DNA of 13,849 bases from assembly GCA_023230585.1 (NCBI GenBank), contig JALNXB010000052.1, positions 1 to 13,849 of the forward strand. Direction: 5' to 3'. Below, one piece after another: positions 6,548-13,849 of this stretch (position 1 is the first letter of the stretch; every line of letters begins with the position of its first letter). The position numbers and the translations under genes are program-made. The DNA is from a bacterium. Lineage in GTDB: Bacteria > Ratteibacteria > UBA8468 > B48-G9 > JAFGKM01. The notes beneath the pieces were generated by a model, which ran no database searches, was not told the origin of the DNA, and was given only the letters and a program-made list of their open reading frames with translations.

Positions 6548-6661
6548 ATGAAAAGAATATTGCGCTCTCTGCTCTCAAAAACAGGTTCAAAAAAAGACAA
6601 AGATAACCACGCTATTGTTGAGAAAGCCACTACTGTTGCAACCATCAACAGACGGCAATAA
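6548..6661 (+). CDS. Possible 37-residue basic small protein
   Basis: An ATG eight bases after the MATE stop opens a frame of 37 codons ending in TAA. The peptide starts MKRILRSLLSK, is lysine/arginine-rich with an amphipathic start, and has no cysteines or membrane segment. There is no clear ribosome binding site, so expression would rely on coupling to the MATE gene. I recognise no family. It may equally be spacer sequence that is open by chance. Confidence 0.25.
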   Translation: MKRILRSLLSKTGSKKDKDNHAIVEKATTVATINRRQ

Positions 6662-6697
6662 GGTGCCAAATACTTGTTTACAATTTTAAAAATCCTA

Positions 6698-6726
6698 TTG
6701 ACAAATATTCTTTTTTGCATTATACT
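6698..6726 (+). promoter_or_regulatory. Consensus sigma-70 promoter of the propeller/protease operon
   Basis: TTGACA (6698-6703), a 17-bp spacer and TATACT (6721-6726) give a near-perfect housekeeping promoter. The expected transcription start near 6733 lies about 16 nt before the ATG at 6749, so the leader is very short. This also rules out an in-frame ATG at 6674 as the main start, because it lies upstream of the promoter. Confidence 0.75.
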
Positions 6727-6748
6727 TCTTTATATGAACAGGATGAAT

Positions 6749-9121
6749 ATGAAAAAAACAATATCTATTATATTCGGTATATTTTTTATATTAGGCTTTT
6801 CATCTGTTTTTGCAGGTAACAATGTAATATATGTAACAAAGAGTAATGATATCAGCAACCTAACAATTTATGATATCCAGACAGGTAAAGCAAAAAAACT
6901 GACACATTTTCAAGATATTGGAGAGATACATAGCACCTCAGTAAATGAAACAGGAGATACCATTCTCTTTACAAGACCCTCACCCGCAAACGGCAGAAAC
7001 AATTCTACTATTTGGTCAATAAATACTGACGGAAGCGGACTTTGCGATCAGATAAAAGGAGAATTTGATTTAGATTTTAAATACGCAGGAATCTCTCCCG
7101 ATGGAACGCAAATCGTATACTCAAAAAATAGTATATCTTACCCTGATATATACCATCTTTATTTAAAAACACCCACAGAAACAAGATGGTTAAGTTCTGG
7201 CATAAGCAATGTTAGAGAATGTGCTTATCCGTTTTTTATAAACGATAACCAACTCTTATTTCTTATTATCAACAATCAAGATAAAAAATATGATTATTAC
7301 TCAATCAACACTAACGGAACTGGACTTACAAACCTAACAAAGAATAACAAATACAGCCCTTATTTCCCTAAACTTGGGCGACCTTACCTAAACAACACAA
7401 AGAATAAACTAATTTACGGTAAACAGATGCGAATAGCAGGTGAATATACAAAATGGCAAATCAACATTCTTGATATTTCTACTTCTTTAGAAGAAGTGGT
7501 ATTTAACAACCTCTCCTATCCAAACATCCATCCAGATAACCAGCCGGATCCACAACCTTTCTTTAAAGATGGGGAGATAGGGTTTATTGGTACTCAAAAC
7601 GGCACAGTATTTAACCTCTATTTTTCAAACGTAAACGCAACAAATCCATATCTGGAAAGAAAAACCTGCTCAAAAAAAACTTATTTACCAACATTTTTTA
7701 CAACAGAAGAACCACCAACCCAATGGGTCTATGAATCAGCAGGCAGAGTAATAGTGAGAGATGAGAACAGTTTAGAAAACGATATTACATCAGGGTATTC
7801 TCCCATCTTCAACTGGAAAGGAACCTCAATAGCATTTAAAGATAACGAAATTAAAATGAAAAGATTAGGAGGAGCAATTGATACTATAATAGATACTAGT
7901 ACCACCTCAGATTTCCCTGCTTTTTCTCCTGACGGCAAATGGCTCGCTTATATTAAGAACAACGATATCTGGGCACAACCAATAGATTTATCCAACCCAC
8001 AACAACAACTAACAAACTCACCCTTTATTGAAAAACAGGACTTATCTTTTTCTCCTGATGGTCGTTATATTCTATATACAGGCATTGATAACAACAATAA
8101 AATTATATACAAAATGCCCATCTCAATAACATACGAAACCACCCCTTTAATAAATTCTGTTGGGTTACCAGTCAACTTAACATCAAACACAAGCGATAAC
8201 TATAACCCATCGTTCTCTCCTGACGGGTTAAAGATTGCCTTTATTTCTACAAAAAACCAACACCCAGAACTATGGATAATGGATTCGGACGGCAGAAACC
8301 AACAAAAAATAATATTTTCTTATTCTGCACCAACCAACCCCTCTTATCCACAATTTTCGCCTTACAACCCAGATATTATAGCGTATCTTACAGATGTTCC
8401 ATCTAAAGTTTTTACTGTAGATATATCTCAAGAAATTAAACAAGGTAACCTAATATACCCACAAATCAATACTTCAAACAGATTTTCTTATGCTAAAACA
8501 CCGTCCGGGAATATTGATATTAAAAGAAACCTAATTTTTGATACATATTGCCCCGGCACTATCTTAAAATATACTATTGATATTGGAATCAACAGCAAAT
8601 TAATCCCTACAAGTTTTCTTGTTGAAGAAACTATCCCAGATATTTGGATTGTTGAAGACGTTAAAATAAACGGAGTAACATCATCAAATATAGACATAAC
8701 AACCTCTGGGGATAAACAAACCATAAGATGGTTATTTGGTAGTGGGGATATATACCTCACAGATTCGCAGATTGAACTAACATTAAACTTTAATGGAGAT
8801 TCTTTAGGGAACCAATATTGGCTTACTGGTGGTTTGACCGTCTTTGATAAAAAATATCTTACAACAGGAGATTCTCATATTTCACTCGGAGAACCGTACA
8901 TACCTGTTGATACCAATACAGACTGGAAGATAGATAGTCTTGAACTGTTAGAAACAATCGACCTTTGGGCAGATAACCAGCAGATTAAAGGGTGGCCTAT
9001 AAATACAGAGGATTGGGATTTTTTACTGTTAAAAATAATAAGTTTTTGGGTTAACGAAGAAGCAGGGGGATATAGATACAAAACAGGTGGAAATACACCT
9101 GATTGGGAAATAGTCCCTTAA
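6749..9121 (+). CDS. Secreted TolB-like beta-propeller protein with a C-terminal dockerin-like domain
   Basis: A 790-residue exported protein of unknown function. Residues 1-22 are a signal peptide (MKKTISIIFG..., cleavage near VFAG). Residues about 25-560 hold repeated WD40/PD40-type blades with SPDG-like turns: ISPDG at 115, FSPDG at 392, 434 and 489, FSPY at 536. These form one or two propellers and resemble TolB, without the TolB N-terminal domain. Residues about 580-700 form a beta domain resembling DUF11-type adhesive modules (YTIDIG...LVEETIP). Residues 712-770 carry the dockerin-like loop DTNTDWKIDSLE (721-732), with a calcium-type D-x-N-x-D-x6-E pattern, then GWP and DWD motifs. The start is chosen from the promoter and AGGA at 6740-6743. 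Residues from about 22 to the end are paralogous to the C-terminal 760 residues of the next gene, 35 bp downstream. Confidence 0.85.
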   Translation: MKKTISIIFGIFFILGFSSVFAGNNVIYVTKSNDISNLTIYDIQTGKAKKLTHFQDIGEIHSTSVNETGDTILFTRPSPANGRNNSTIWSINTDGSGLCDQIKGEFDLDFKYAGISPDGTQIVYSKNSISYPDIYHLYLKTPTETRWLSSGISNVRECAYPFFINDNQLLFLIINNQDKKYDYYSINTNGTGLTNLTKNNKYSPYFPKLGRPYLNNTKNKLIYGKQMRIAGEYTKWQINILDISTSLEEVVFNNLSYPNIHPDNQPDPQPFFKDGEIGFIGTQNGTVFNLYFSNVNATNPYLERKTCSKKTYLPTFFTTEEPPTQWVYESAGRVIVRDENSLENDITSGYSPIFNWKGTSIAFKDNEIKMKRLGGAIDTIIDTSTTSDFPAFSPDGKWLAYIKNNDIWAQPIDLSNPQQQLTNSPFIEKQDLSFSPDGRYILYTGIDNNNKIIYKMPISITYETTPLINSVGLPVNLTSNTSDNYNPSFSPDGLKIAFISTKNQHPELWIMDSDGRNQQKIIFSYSAPTNPSYPQFSPYNPDIIAYLTDVPSKVFTVDISQEIKQGNLIYPQINTSNRFSYAKTPSGNIDIKRNLIFDTYCPGTILKYTIDIGINSKLIPTSFLVEETIPDIWIVEDVKINGVTSSNIDITTSGDKQTIRWLFGSGDIYLTDSQIELTLNFNGDSLGNQYWLTGGLTVFDKKYLTTGDSHISLGEPYIPVDTNTDWKIDSLELLETIDLWADNQQIKGWPINTEDWDFLLLKIISFWVNEEAGGYRYKTGGNTPDWEIVP

Positions 9122-9156
9122 CACCCCTGAACTTTCATAAAAAGGAGACAACGACA

Positions 9157-12100
9157 ATGTTTCATAGAAAATTTATGCCTTTATTTATCGCAATATTCAT
9201 TCTTATAGCAGGTTCTATTTTTGGTAGTGATGGCAATTTTAATATACTTTCTGCAGATACTGATAAGGTTTCCATAGACTACCAGTTTGATGGGTACACA
9301 GTTACTCAAAAAGACGGGTTCCATTATTTCAATCAAGACAACTGCCAACCAATTCTTGATGAAGGAGAACCCTTGATACCGGTAAAAACTGTTAGGATAC
9401 TTATCCCAGAAGGAAAATCTATTGATAAAATAAAAACAACCCAGGCCAACATTAAATGCAAAGGGAGTTACAACCTAAATACTGTTCAAAAAAGTTTACC
9501 AATTGGGCAAGAACCAACTGAAATAATCACTTTTTCTGGTACTTTCCCAAAATCCTCCTACCAACTGCTCGCCACTACAAGATGCAAAGGGTATGATATT
9601 GCTGTTATAAGGTTGTTTCCTTTTAGTTACAACTCACATACCAGGTCGGTCTCTTATACAAACAACATAAACCTTGAGGTTACTTTTAAAGAAGAAAGAC
9701 GTGTTAAAAGTTTTAATCAAGACTTAAAACCGAGAGGGCTTAAAAAAGATATGGAGTACATATCAACACTTGTTGACAACTCTTATTCTGTTGAAAAATA
9801 TACCAGAACAAAACGTGCTCTTACTAAAAATTCTCAGACCTATGAATATATAATCATTACTAACTCAACTCTTAAAACTGCTTTTGAACCTTTTGCTGAA
9901 TTCATAAGAAGCAACAGAGACCTTACAGTTGGCATATTTGATATAGACGATATAACCACAAACATTAGCCACATTAACTACCACGAAGGCAGAGACAAAC
10001 AAGAACAGATAAGAAACTTTATTAAATACGCTTACGCAAACTACGATACCCAGTATGTTCTACTGGGTGGTTATGCGAGAATTATACCTGTTAGATACCT
10101 CTACCAGATTGAAAAGGATATTAATGGCAAGTGGGTTATTGAGATAGTTCCAGGAGATATTTATTATAGCAACCTTGACGGTGACTGGGATAATAATAAA
10201 AACGACAATTTTGGTGAGCGCCCTATACCCGCTGAACAAGGTAACCCCTCTATACCCGGCGATGGTGAAGACGGTGGCTATGTAGACACTGAGGCAGATG
10301 TTTTTGTTGGTAGAGCCCCTGTATGGAATGTAACCGATTTAGAAAACTTTACAAAAAAGGTTATGCATTATAATACCACCGATAACTGGAAACTAAAAAC
10401 CGCTGGATTTATTGGGAAAAAACTTAGTATAGTTGAACCAACTTGGGGTGGAGACGCTTTAGACGGAATAATAAGGGATATTATGCCAGATGATTGGGAT
10501 GTAAGAAGATTCTACCAGAGAGACAACACATTTACTGTTGGAGCAGTAAAAAGATTTATAAACCAAGGTGCTCAAATATTAACTGGGCTTGCCCATGGTG
10601 GTGCTGGTTCCTGCAACGGATTTAGTATCTCTGATATCCGTTCTTTGAGGAACGAACACTTTTTTATAAACTATTCTCAGTCCTGTCAGAGCGGACATTT
10701 TGACCACCCATCAGACGGACCCTGTATTGCCGAGTATATGGTTAACGAACCTTATGCGGCTGTTGCTTTTATAGGTAACGCAAGGTCTGGATTTTACCAC
10801 CCAACAATTCCAGAAATTGGACTTTCGAACGTGTTAAATAAGGAGTTTTTTAACCTACTTTTTAACCATAACGTTACTATTCTTGGAGAGGCATACCATA
10901 AACATAAAGATAATTATCGTAGTGGTGGTGGTTCATGGAAACTTTATTATTATATGCACCTTTTTGGGGACCCTTCAATGCCCATAATGGAGCCTCGCAT
11001 TTCTCCTTCAGATTTTGCCAAAGGGTCAACCTACTTTGTAAAAGATAACAATATCTGGAAATATAATCTTGAAACAAAGAAACGCGAACAACTTACAAAA
11101 TTTCCTGCGGGTTCTGGAGATATCCAAAACCCCAGTTTAACAGAAGATGGCGAAAAAATCTTTTTTACAAGAGTTGATTCTGGAAATAGTAGACTATACC
11201 AAATAAACCCTGATGGTAGCGGTGAAGAAGATTTAACCGACCTTTACGACCTTTCTGCTCTAACAGTTGACCAAGCAGATGGCGTCTTAAGCCCCAGCGG
11301 AGAAATTCTTGCTTTTGTTGCTAAAGATTCATCAGACCCTAACGGTGGAACTCAGTTATGGGTAAAAGAATTAACTGGAATTGGCGGGTTACGCAAATTA
11401 ACTTCTAATAACTGGAACTGCTCTTATCCTACTTTTGTTAGTGATACTTATCTACTTTTCAAAACAAAGAATATACTCGACAACTATGAAGATTACTACC
11501 TTATAACTACAGTCGGAACCAACCTTACCAACAAAACCGAAAACAACCACCCAAACAATCAATTAGGCAGACCATCTTTAAATAAAGAAAAGACAAAAAT
11601 AATCTACGGTAAACGTATATGGCATACTGGTTACTGGATCATATACACACAATCTGTCTGGGAGGGTAGTGCAAAGTCTGAACTTAGTATCAATGAAACT
11701 GACCCACGAGACCCTATGCCTATTTTTGTTACAGATAGAGAACTTATTTATAGAGGAATTTCAGAACTCACTGGAGAACTCAACTTATATCATACAGTTT
11801 TTAATTCAACAGCACCTCAATCTGATCCAATACCTCTTTCTCTTGATGCTATATACCCTCAATACTTTTCTTTATTACCAAAACCATCTCAATTTGTTTA
11901 TGTTAAAAACAACCAGATTTATCTACGAACAGATAAAGGAACAGACCTCCAATTAACAGATACTACCAACTCTAATAACGACCCTACTTTTGATTTTTAT
12001 AGTGTATATATTGCTTATTCAGGGAACGGAATTTGGGTAATGAGAGCAAACGGCACAGACACAACTCAGATCGAAGAGACTTTTGAAGCAAGATACCCTG

Positions 12101-13302
12101 CCTTTTCTCCTGACGGTAATTGGGTTATATATGTAAAAAACAATGATATTTACGCAAGGAAAAAAGATAAAACAACTCAACCTCAAAGATTAACCAATAT
12201 GCCTTCTTACCAAAAATCAGACCTCTCTTTTTCCCCTGACGGTAAAAAAATTCTTTTCACTATGGTAAGTTCAAAATATTTACAGATATACACACTACCT
12301 GTAACCATATTTGACAACTCAATTCAAGTGAACGATTCTCCCTTTGCACTTACTGATACAACCAACTTGAACAACTATCATCCTACTTGGTCGCCGAAAG
12401 GAGAACAGATAATCTACATATCAACCCAAACAGGTTCACCTGCAATATTTACAATGTTGCCTGATGGCACAAATAAAGAACAACCAACATTCTCCAAAAT
12501 ACCAGAAAATCCATCTTTTCCTGTATTTTCACCTTACTCTGAAAACAAAATATCCTATATAAACAATGGACAAATCTGGACAGCATACCCAAGTAATCAA
12601 TATGAAGAAATGATTTCTCCTGCTATCAGCACAACAAAAAAATTTAGTTGGGTTCAATCACAGACAAAAAAAATTCAGACTAAACGCCAATTTATACTTA
12701 ATCAGGCAGACCCTTCAACGGAATTTACATACAATATAATTGTTACACCAAACCTACTAACCCCTGCAACAAATATTGTTTTAGAAGAAACCTTACCTTC
12801 CATCCCAGACGCAGGAACAGATTGGACTTTAACAAAAGCATACTGGAATGGAGAAGAACTGATGCCTTCTAACGGTGCTACAACTGGTAAACTTAAATGG
12901 GCTTTCGAGGCTGGTGACATTCCAATATATACAGAAGGAGAAGTAGAGATTCCTGCTGGAACAATGACTCTCACAGTAACTTTAACAGGTGATGGTCCTA
13001 TAGATAGTATTAGAAGTCTTAATGGTGGAGTTACTATAATAGGTGATAAATTTTATTCAACATCTGGAGATACCTATATTAACATTGGAGAACCCTATAT
13101 CCCAGCTGATATTAACGGAGATTGGAAGATAGATGATAAGGAACTTCTTGAAGCAATCGACTATTGGGCAACCAACACCAGAATTGGCGGATGGCCAGTA
13201 GATACTAAAGATTGGGATATGTATATATTACATATTATAAATTTTTGGATAAATGACGGTTATGAATATGTCCCGGGAGAAGATCGCTGGAAAACAAACT
13301 AA
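9157..13302 (+). CDS. Gingipain-like C25 cysteine protease fused to TolB-like propeller and dockerin-like domain
   Basis: A 1381-residue secreted protease. Residues 1-22 are a signal peptide. Residues about 30-200 match the C25 propeptide type (GEPLIPVKTVRILIPEG). The catalytic domain (about 228-610) shows YIIITNSTLK, VLLGGYARIIPVRY (301-314), DVFVGRAPV, the catalytic His in LAHGG (His480), the nucleophile in SQSCQSGHF (Cys510) and the closing HLFGDPSMPI (601-610). The His-Cys spacing of 30 is close to that in gingipains. Residues about 618-1150 are propeller blades (FSPDG 983 and 1025), about 1165-1300 a DUF11-like beta domain and 1308-1370 a dockerin-like domain with DINGDWKIDDKE (1318-1329). 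From 618 onward the protein is a paralogue of the upstream gene product. An in-frame ATG at 9103 overlaps the previous gene; AGGAG at 9143-9147 and the signal peptide select 9157. No type IX secretion C-terminal domain is seen. Confidence 0.9.
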   Translation: MFHRKFMPLFIAIFILIAGSIFGSDGNFNILSADTDKVSIDYQFDGYTVTQKDGFHYFNQDNCQPILDEGEPLIPVKTVRILIPEGKSIDKIKTTQANIKCKGSYNLNTVQKSLPIGQEPTEIITFSGTFPKSSYQLLATTRCKGYDIAVIRLFPFSYNSHTRSVSYTNNINLEVTFKEERRVKSFNQDLKPRGLKKDMEYISTLVDNSYSVEKYTRTKRALTKNSQTYEYIIITNSTLKTAFEPFAEFIRSNRDLTVGIFDIDDITTNISHINYHEGRDKQEQIRNFIKYAYANYDTQYVLLGGYARIIPVRYLYQIEKDINGKWVIEIVPGDIYYSNLDGDWDNNKNDNFGERPIPAEQGNPSIPGDGEDGGYVDTEADVFVGRAPVWNVTDLENFTKKVMHYNTTDNWKLKTAGFIGKKLSIVEPTWGGDALDGIIRDIMPDDWDVRRFYQRDNTFTVGAVKRFINQGAQILTGLAHGGAGSCNGFSISDIRSLRNEHFFINYSQSCQSGHFDHPSDGPCIAEYMVNEPYAAVAFIGNARSGFYHPTIPEIGLSNVLNKEFFNLLFNHNVTILGEAYHKHKDNYRSGGGSWKLYYYMHLFGDPSMPIMEPRISPSDFAKGSTYFVKDNNIWKYNLETKKREQLTKFPAGSGDIQNPSLTEDGEKIFFTRVDSGNSRLYQINPDGSGEEDLTDLYDLSALTVDQADGVLSPSGEILAFVAKDSSDPNGGTQLWVKELTGIGGLRKLTSNNWNCSYPTFVSDTYLLFKTKNILDNYEDYYLITTVGTNLTNKTENNHPNNQLGRPSLNKEKTKIIYGKRIWHTGYWIIYTQSVWEGSAKSELSINETDPRDPMPIFVTDRELIYRGISELTGELNLYHTVFNSTAPQSDPIPLSLDAIYPQYFSLLPKPSQFVYVKNNQIYLRTDKGTDLQLTDTTNSNNDPTFDFYSVYIAYSGNGIWVMRANGTDTTQIEETFEARYPAFSPDGNWVIYVKNNDIYARKKDKTTQPQRLTNMPSYQKSDLSFSPDGKKILFTMVSSKYLQIYTLPVTIFDNSIQVNDSPFALTDTTNLNNYHPTWSPKGEQIIYISTQTGSPAIFTMLPDGTNKEQPTFSKIPENPSFPVFSPYSENKISYINNGQIWTAYPSNQYEEMISPAISTTKKFSWVQSQTKKIQTKRQFILNQADPSTEFTYNIIVTPNLLTPATNIVLEETLPSIPDAGTDWTLTKAYWNGEELMPSNGATTGKLKWAFEAGDIPIYTEGEVEIPAGTMTLTVTLTGDGPIDSIRSLNGGVTIIGDKFYSTSGDTYINIGEPYIPADINGDWKIDDKELLEAIDYWATNTRIGGWPVDTKDWDMYILHIINFWINDGYEYVPGEDRWKTN

Positions 13303-13307
13303 CCCTT

Positions 13308-13358
13308 CTCCGCCCCACTCGCCTCTCCCCTTGGGGGAGAGGATGCAAGGTGAGGGGG
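13308..13358 (-). repeat. Palindromic repeat family R5, copy b; may end the protease transcript
   Basis: CCTCTCCCC (13322-13330) pairs with GGGGAGAGG (13334-13342) as a tight hairpin. Flanking CCCCACTCGCC and GGTGAGGGG add an imperfect outer stem. It starts a few bases after the protease stop codon. It has no T-run, so any terminator role is inference. The inverted match to 4712-4745 covers 34 bp. Confidence 0.8.
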
Positions 13359-13369
13359 TCTTTAAATGT

Positions 13370-13615
13370 ATGAAAAGAAAAAATATAGAAAAATGCAGAG
13401 CAATGCGTAGGAATCAAACAGACGCAGAAAGAAAACTCTGGTGGCTATTGAGAAACAGACGACTTGCTGAAGTAAAATTTAGAAGACAAGTTTCCATAGA
13501 TAAATACATTTTAGATTTTTACTGCCCAAAATATAAAATTGGTATATAAGCTGACGGTGGGCAATATTACGAACCAACAGAAGAAGAGAGAGATAAACAA
13601 AGAACAAAAAAATAA
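13370..13615 (+). pseudogene. Decayed DUF559 (Vsr-like endonuclease fold) gene
   Basis: The first 59 codons read as a typical DUF559 N-terminus: NQTDAERKLWWLLRNRRL, KFRRQVSIDKYILDFYCP. A TAA at 13547-13549 then interrupts the frame, which continues unchanged with ADGGQYYEP and EERDKQRTKK before a second stop at 13613-13615. In DUF559 proteins this segment normally reads like IEVDGGQH, so the stop sits where a glutamate codon is expected; a single G-to-T change in GAA would produce it. The usual last part (LE..G..V.RFWN) is missing, and the R2 repeat begins three bases after the second stop. Two lesions indicate a dead gene. No good ribosome site is seen. Confidence 0.8.
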
Positions 13616-13618
13616 TAA

Positions 13619-13712
13619 GGATAAAGACGAGAATTGCCACGTCGCAATTCCTATGAAAACTATGGAATAAGGCGCTCCTCGCAACGCCACAAAACGGCGA
13701 CAAGGCAAGGTT
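13619..13712 (+). repeat. Palindromic repeat family R2, copy b
   Basis: It begins GGATAAAGACGAGAATTGCC and matches the inverted sequence 1859-1954. An inner hairpin ATTCC (13647-13651)/GGAAT (13664-13668) and the CGCTCCTCGCAA box are present. It replaces the expected 3' end of the DUF559 gene. Confidence 0.8.
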
Positions 13713-13737
13713 ACTGAAACATGTTTAGGATGGTAAA

Positions 13738-13814
13738 ATGAAAAAGAGACTTCCTTCCCAGGAGGTTATGGCAACAATAACGCTGCCATAACCTTTGTAA
13801 TCGCTTTGATTACA
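13738..13814 (+). other. 17-codon ORF overlapping two tandem perfect hairpins
   Basis: AGGATGG (13727-13733) precedes an ATG at 13738 that opens MKKRLPSQEVMATITLP, ending TAA at 13789-13791. Its 3' half lies inside hairpin 1, AGGTTATGGCA (13763-13773)/TGCCATAACCT (13784-13794), 11 bp perfect. Hairpin 2, TGTAATC (13796-13802)/GATTACA (13808-13814), follows at once. The layout recalls a leader peptide with attenuator, or the subterminal hairpins of a mobile element. The window ends 35 bp later, and those last bases are AT-rich with nothing recognisable, so neither idea can be tested here. Confidence 0.4.
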
Positions 13815-13849
13815 GGGTATTATAAAAACAGTAATTTATTAACCCTTAA

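Noticed and set aside
8488..8760. Minus-strand frames inside the propeller and protease genes (e.g. this one and 12702-12974)
   Set aside because: They lie opposite clearly coding sequence, have no ribosome sites and show no recognisable protein features.
9103..9156. Earlier ATG for the protease gene at 9103
   Set aside because: It overlaps the end of the upstream gene, lacks a ribosome site and would put 18 polar residues before the signal peptide; 9157 has AGGAG at good spacing.
11038..13302. Type IX secretion C-terminal sorting domain, expected for a gingipain
   Set aside because: The end of the protein is a dockerin-like loop with GWP/DWD motifs; I see no type IX sorting-domain pattern, and nothing else points to Bacteroidetes.
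13253..13369. Upstream extension of the DUF559 frame
   Set aside because: It overlaps the protease gene and runs through the R5 palindrome; DUF559 similarity starts only around 13370.
1..13849. tRNA, rRNA or riboswitch
   Set aside because: I saw no cloverleaf-like T-arm motifs, conserved rRNA stretches or familiar riboswitch cores on either strand by eye.

Overview
The window looks like part of the chromosome of an uncultured, probably anaerobic bacterium with AT-rich genes. Every gene starts ATG and stops TAA, and most have a strong AGGAGG-type ribosome binding site. The oxygen defence is that of an anaerobe: peroxiredoxin, rubrerythrin and a stand-alone desulforedoxin. The large secreted proteins (PEGA repeats, TolB-like propellers, a gingipain-type protease, dockerin-like C-termini) and the dense families of GC-rich palindromic intergenic repeats remind me of candidate-phylum genomes such as Omnitrophota. 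I cannot assign a phylum from sequence alone.

Layout. (1) 68-736: a peroxiredoxin on +, ending at a shared bidirectional terminator (769-811) with a secreted PEGA-domain protein on - (818-1834). (2) 1859-2460: repeat island A, gene-free, a chain of palindromic modules. (3) 2465-4297: a minus-strand operon of M20 metallopeptidase, a 42-residue desulforedoxin and rubrerythrin, with a candidate operator upstream. (4) 4440-5050: repeat island B, carrying the same modules as island A. About 240 bp of it is a direct repeat of island A, offset by 2492 bp, so the M20/desulforedoxin/rubrerythrin operon sits between direct repeats. (5) 5136-6539: a MATE-family exporter, followed by a doubtful 37-codon ORF. 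(6) 6749-13302: two co-oriented genes behind a consensus sigma-70 promoter. The first encodes a secreted beta-propeller protein. The second encodes a gingipain-like C25 cysteine protease fused to a paralogue of the whole first protein. Both end in the same dockerin-like domain. (7) 13303-13849: a palindrome, a decayed DUF559 endonuclease-like gene with a stop where an acidic catalytic-region residue is expected, a copy of another repeat family, and a short ORF overlapping two perfect hairpins.

How the parts fit. Peroxiredoxin, rubrerythrin and desulforedoxin form a peroxide/superoxide defence set split over two operons. The propeller/protease pair looks like a secreted system whose two members share a propeller, an adhesive-type beta domain and a C-terminal attachment or sorting tag, with proteolysis added to only one of them. 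The most unusual non-coding feature is a 162-nt module present twice with no indels. By hand alignment the copies differ at 18 positions, none inside its predicted stems.
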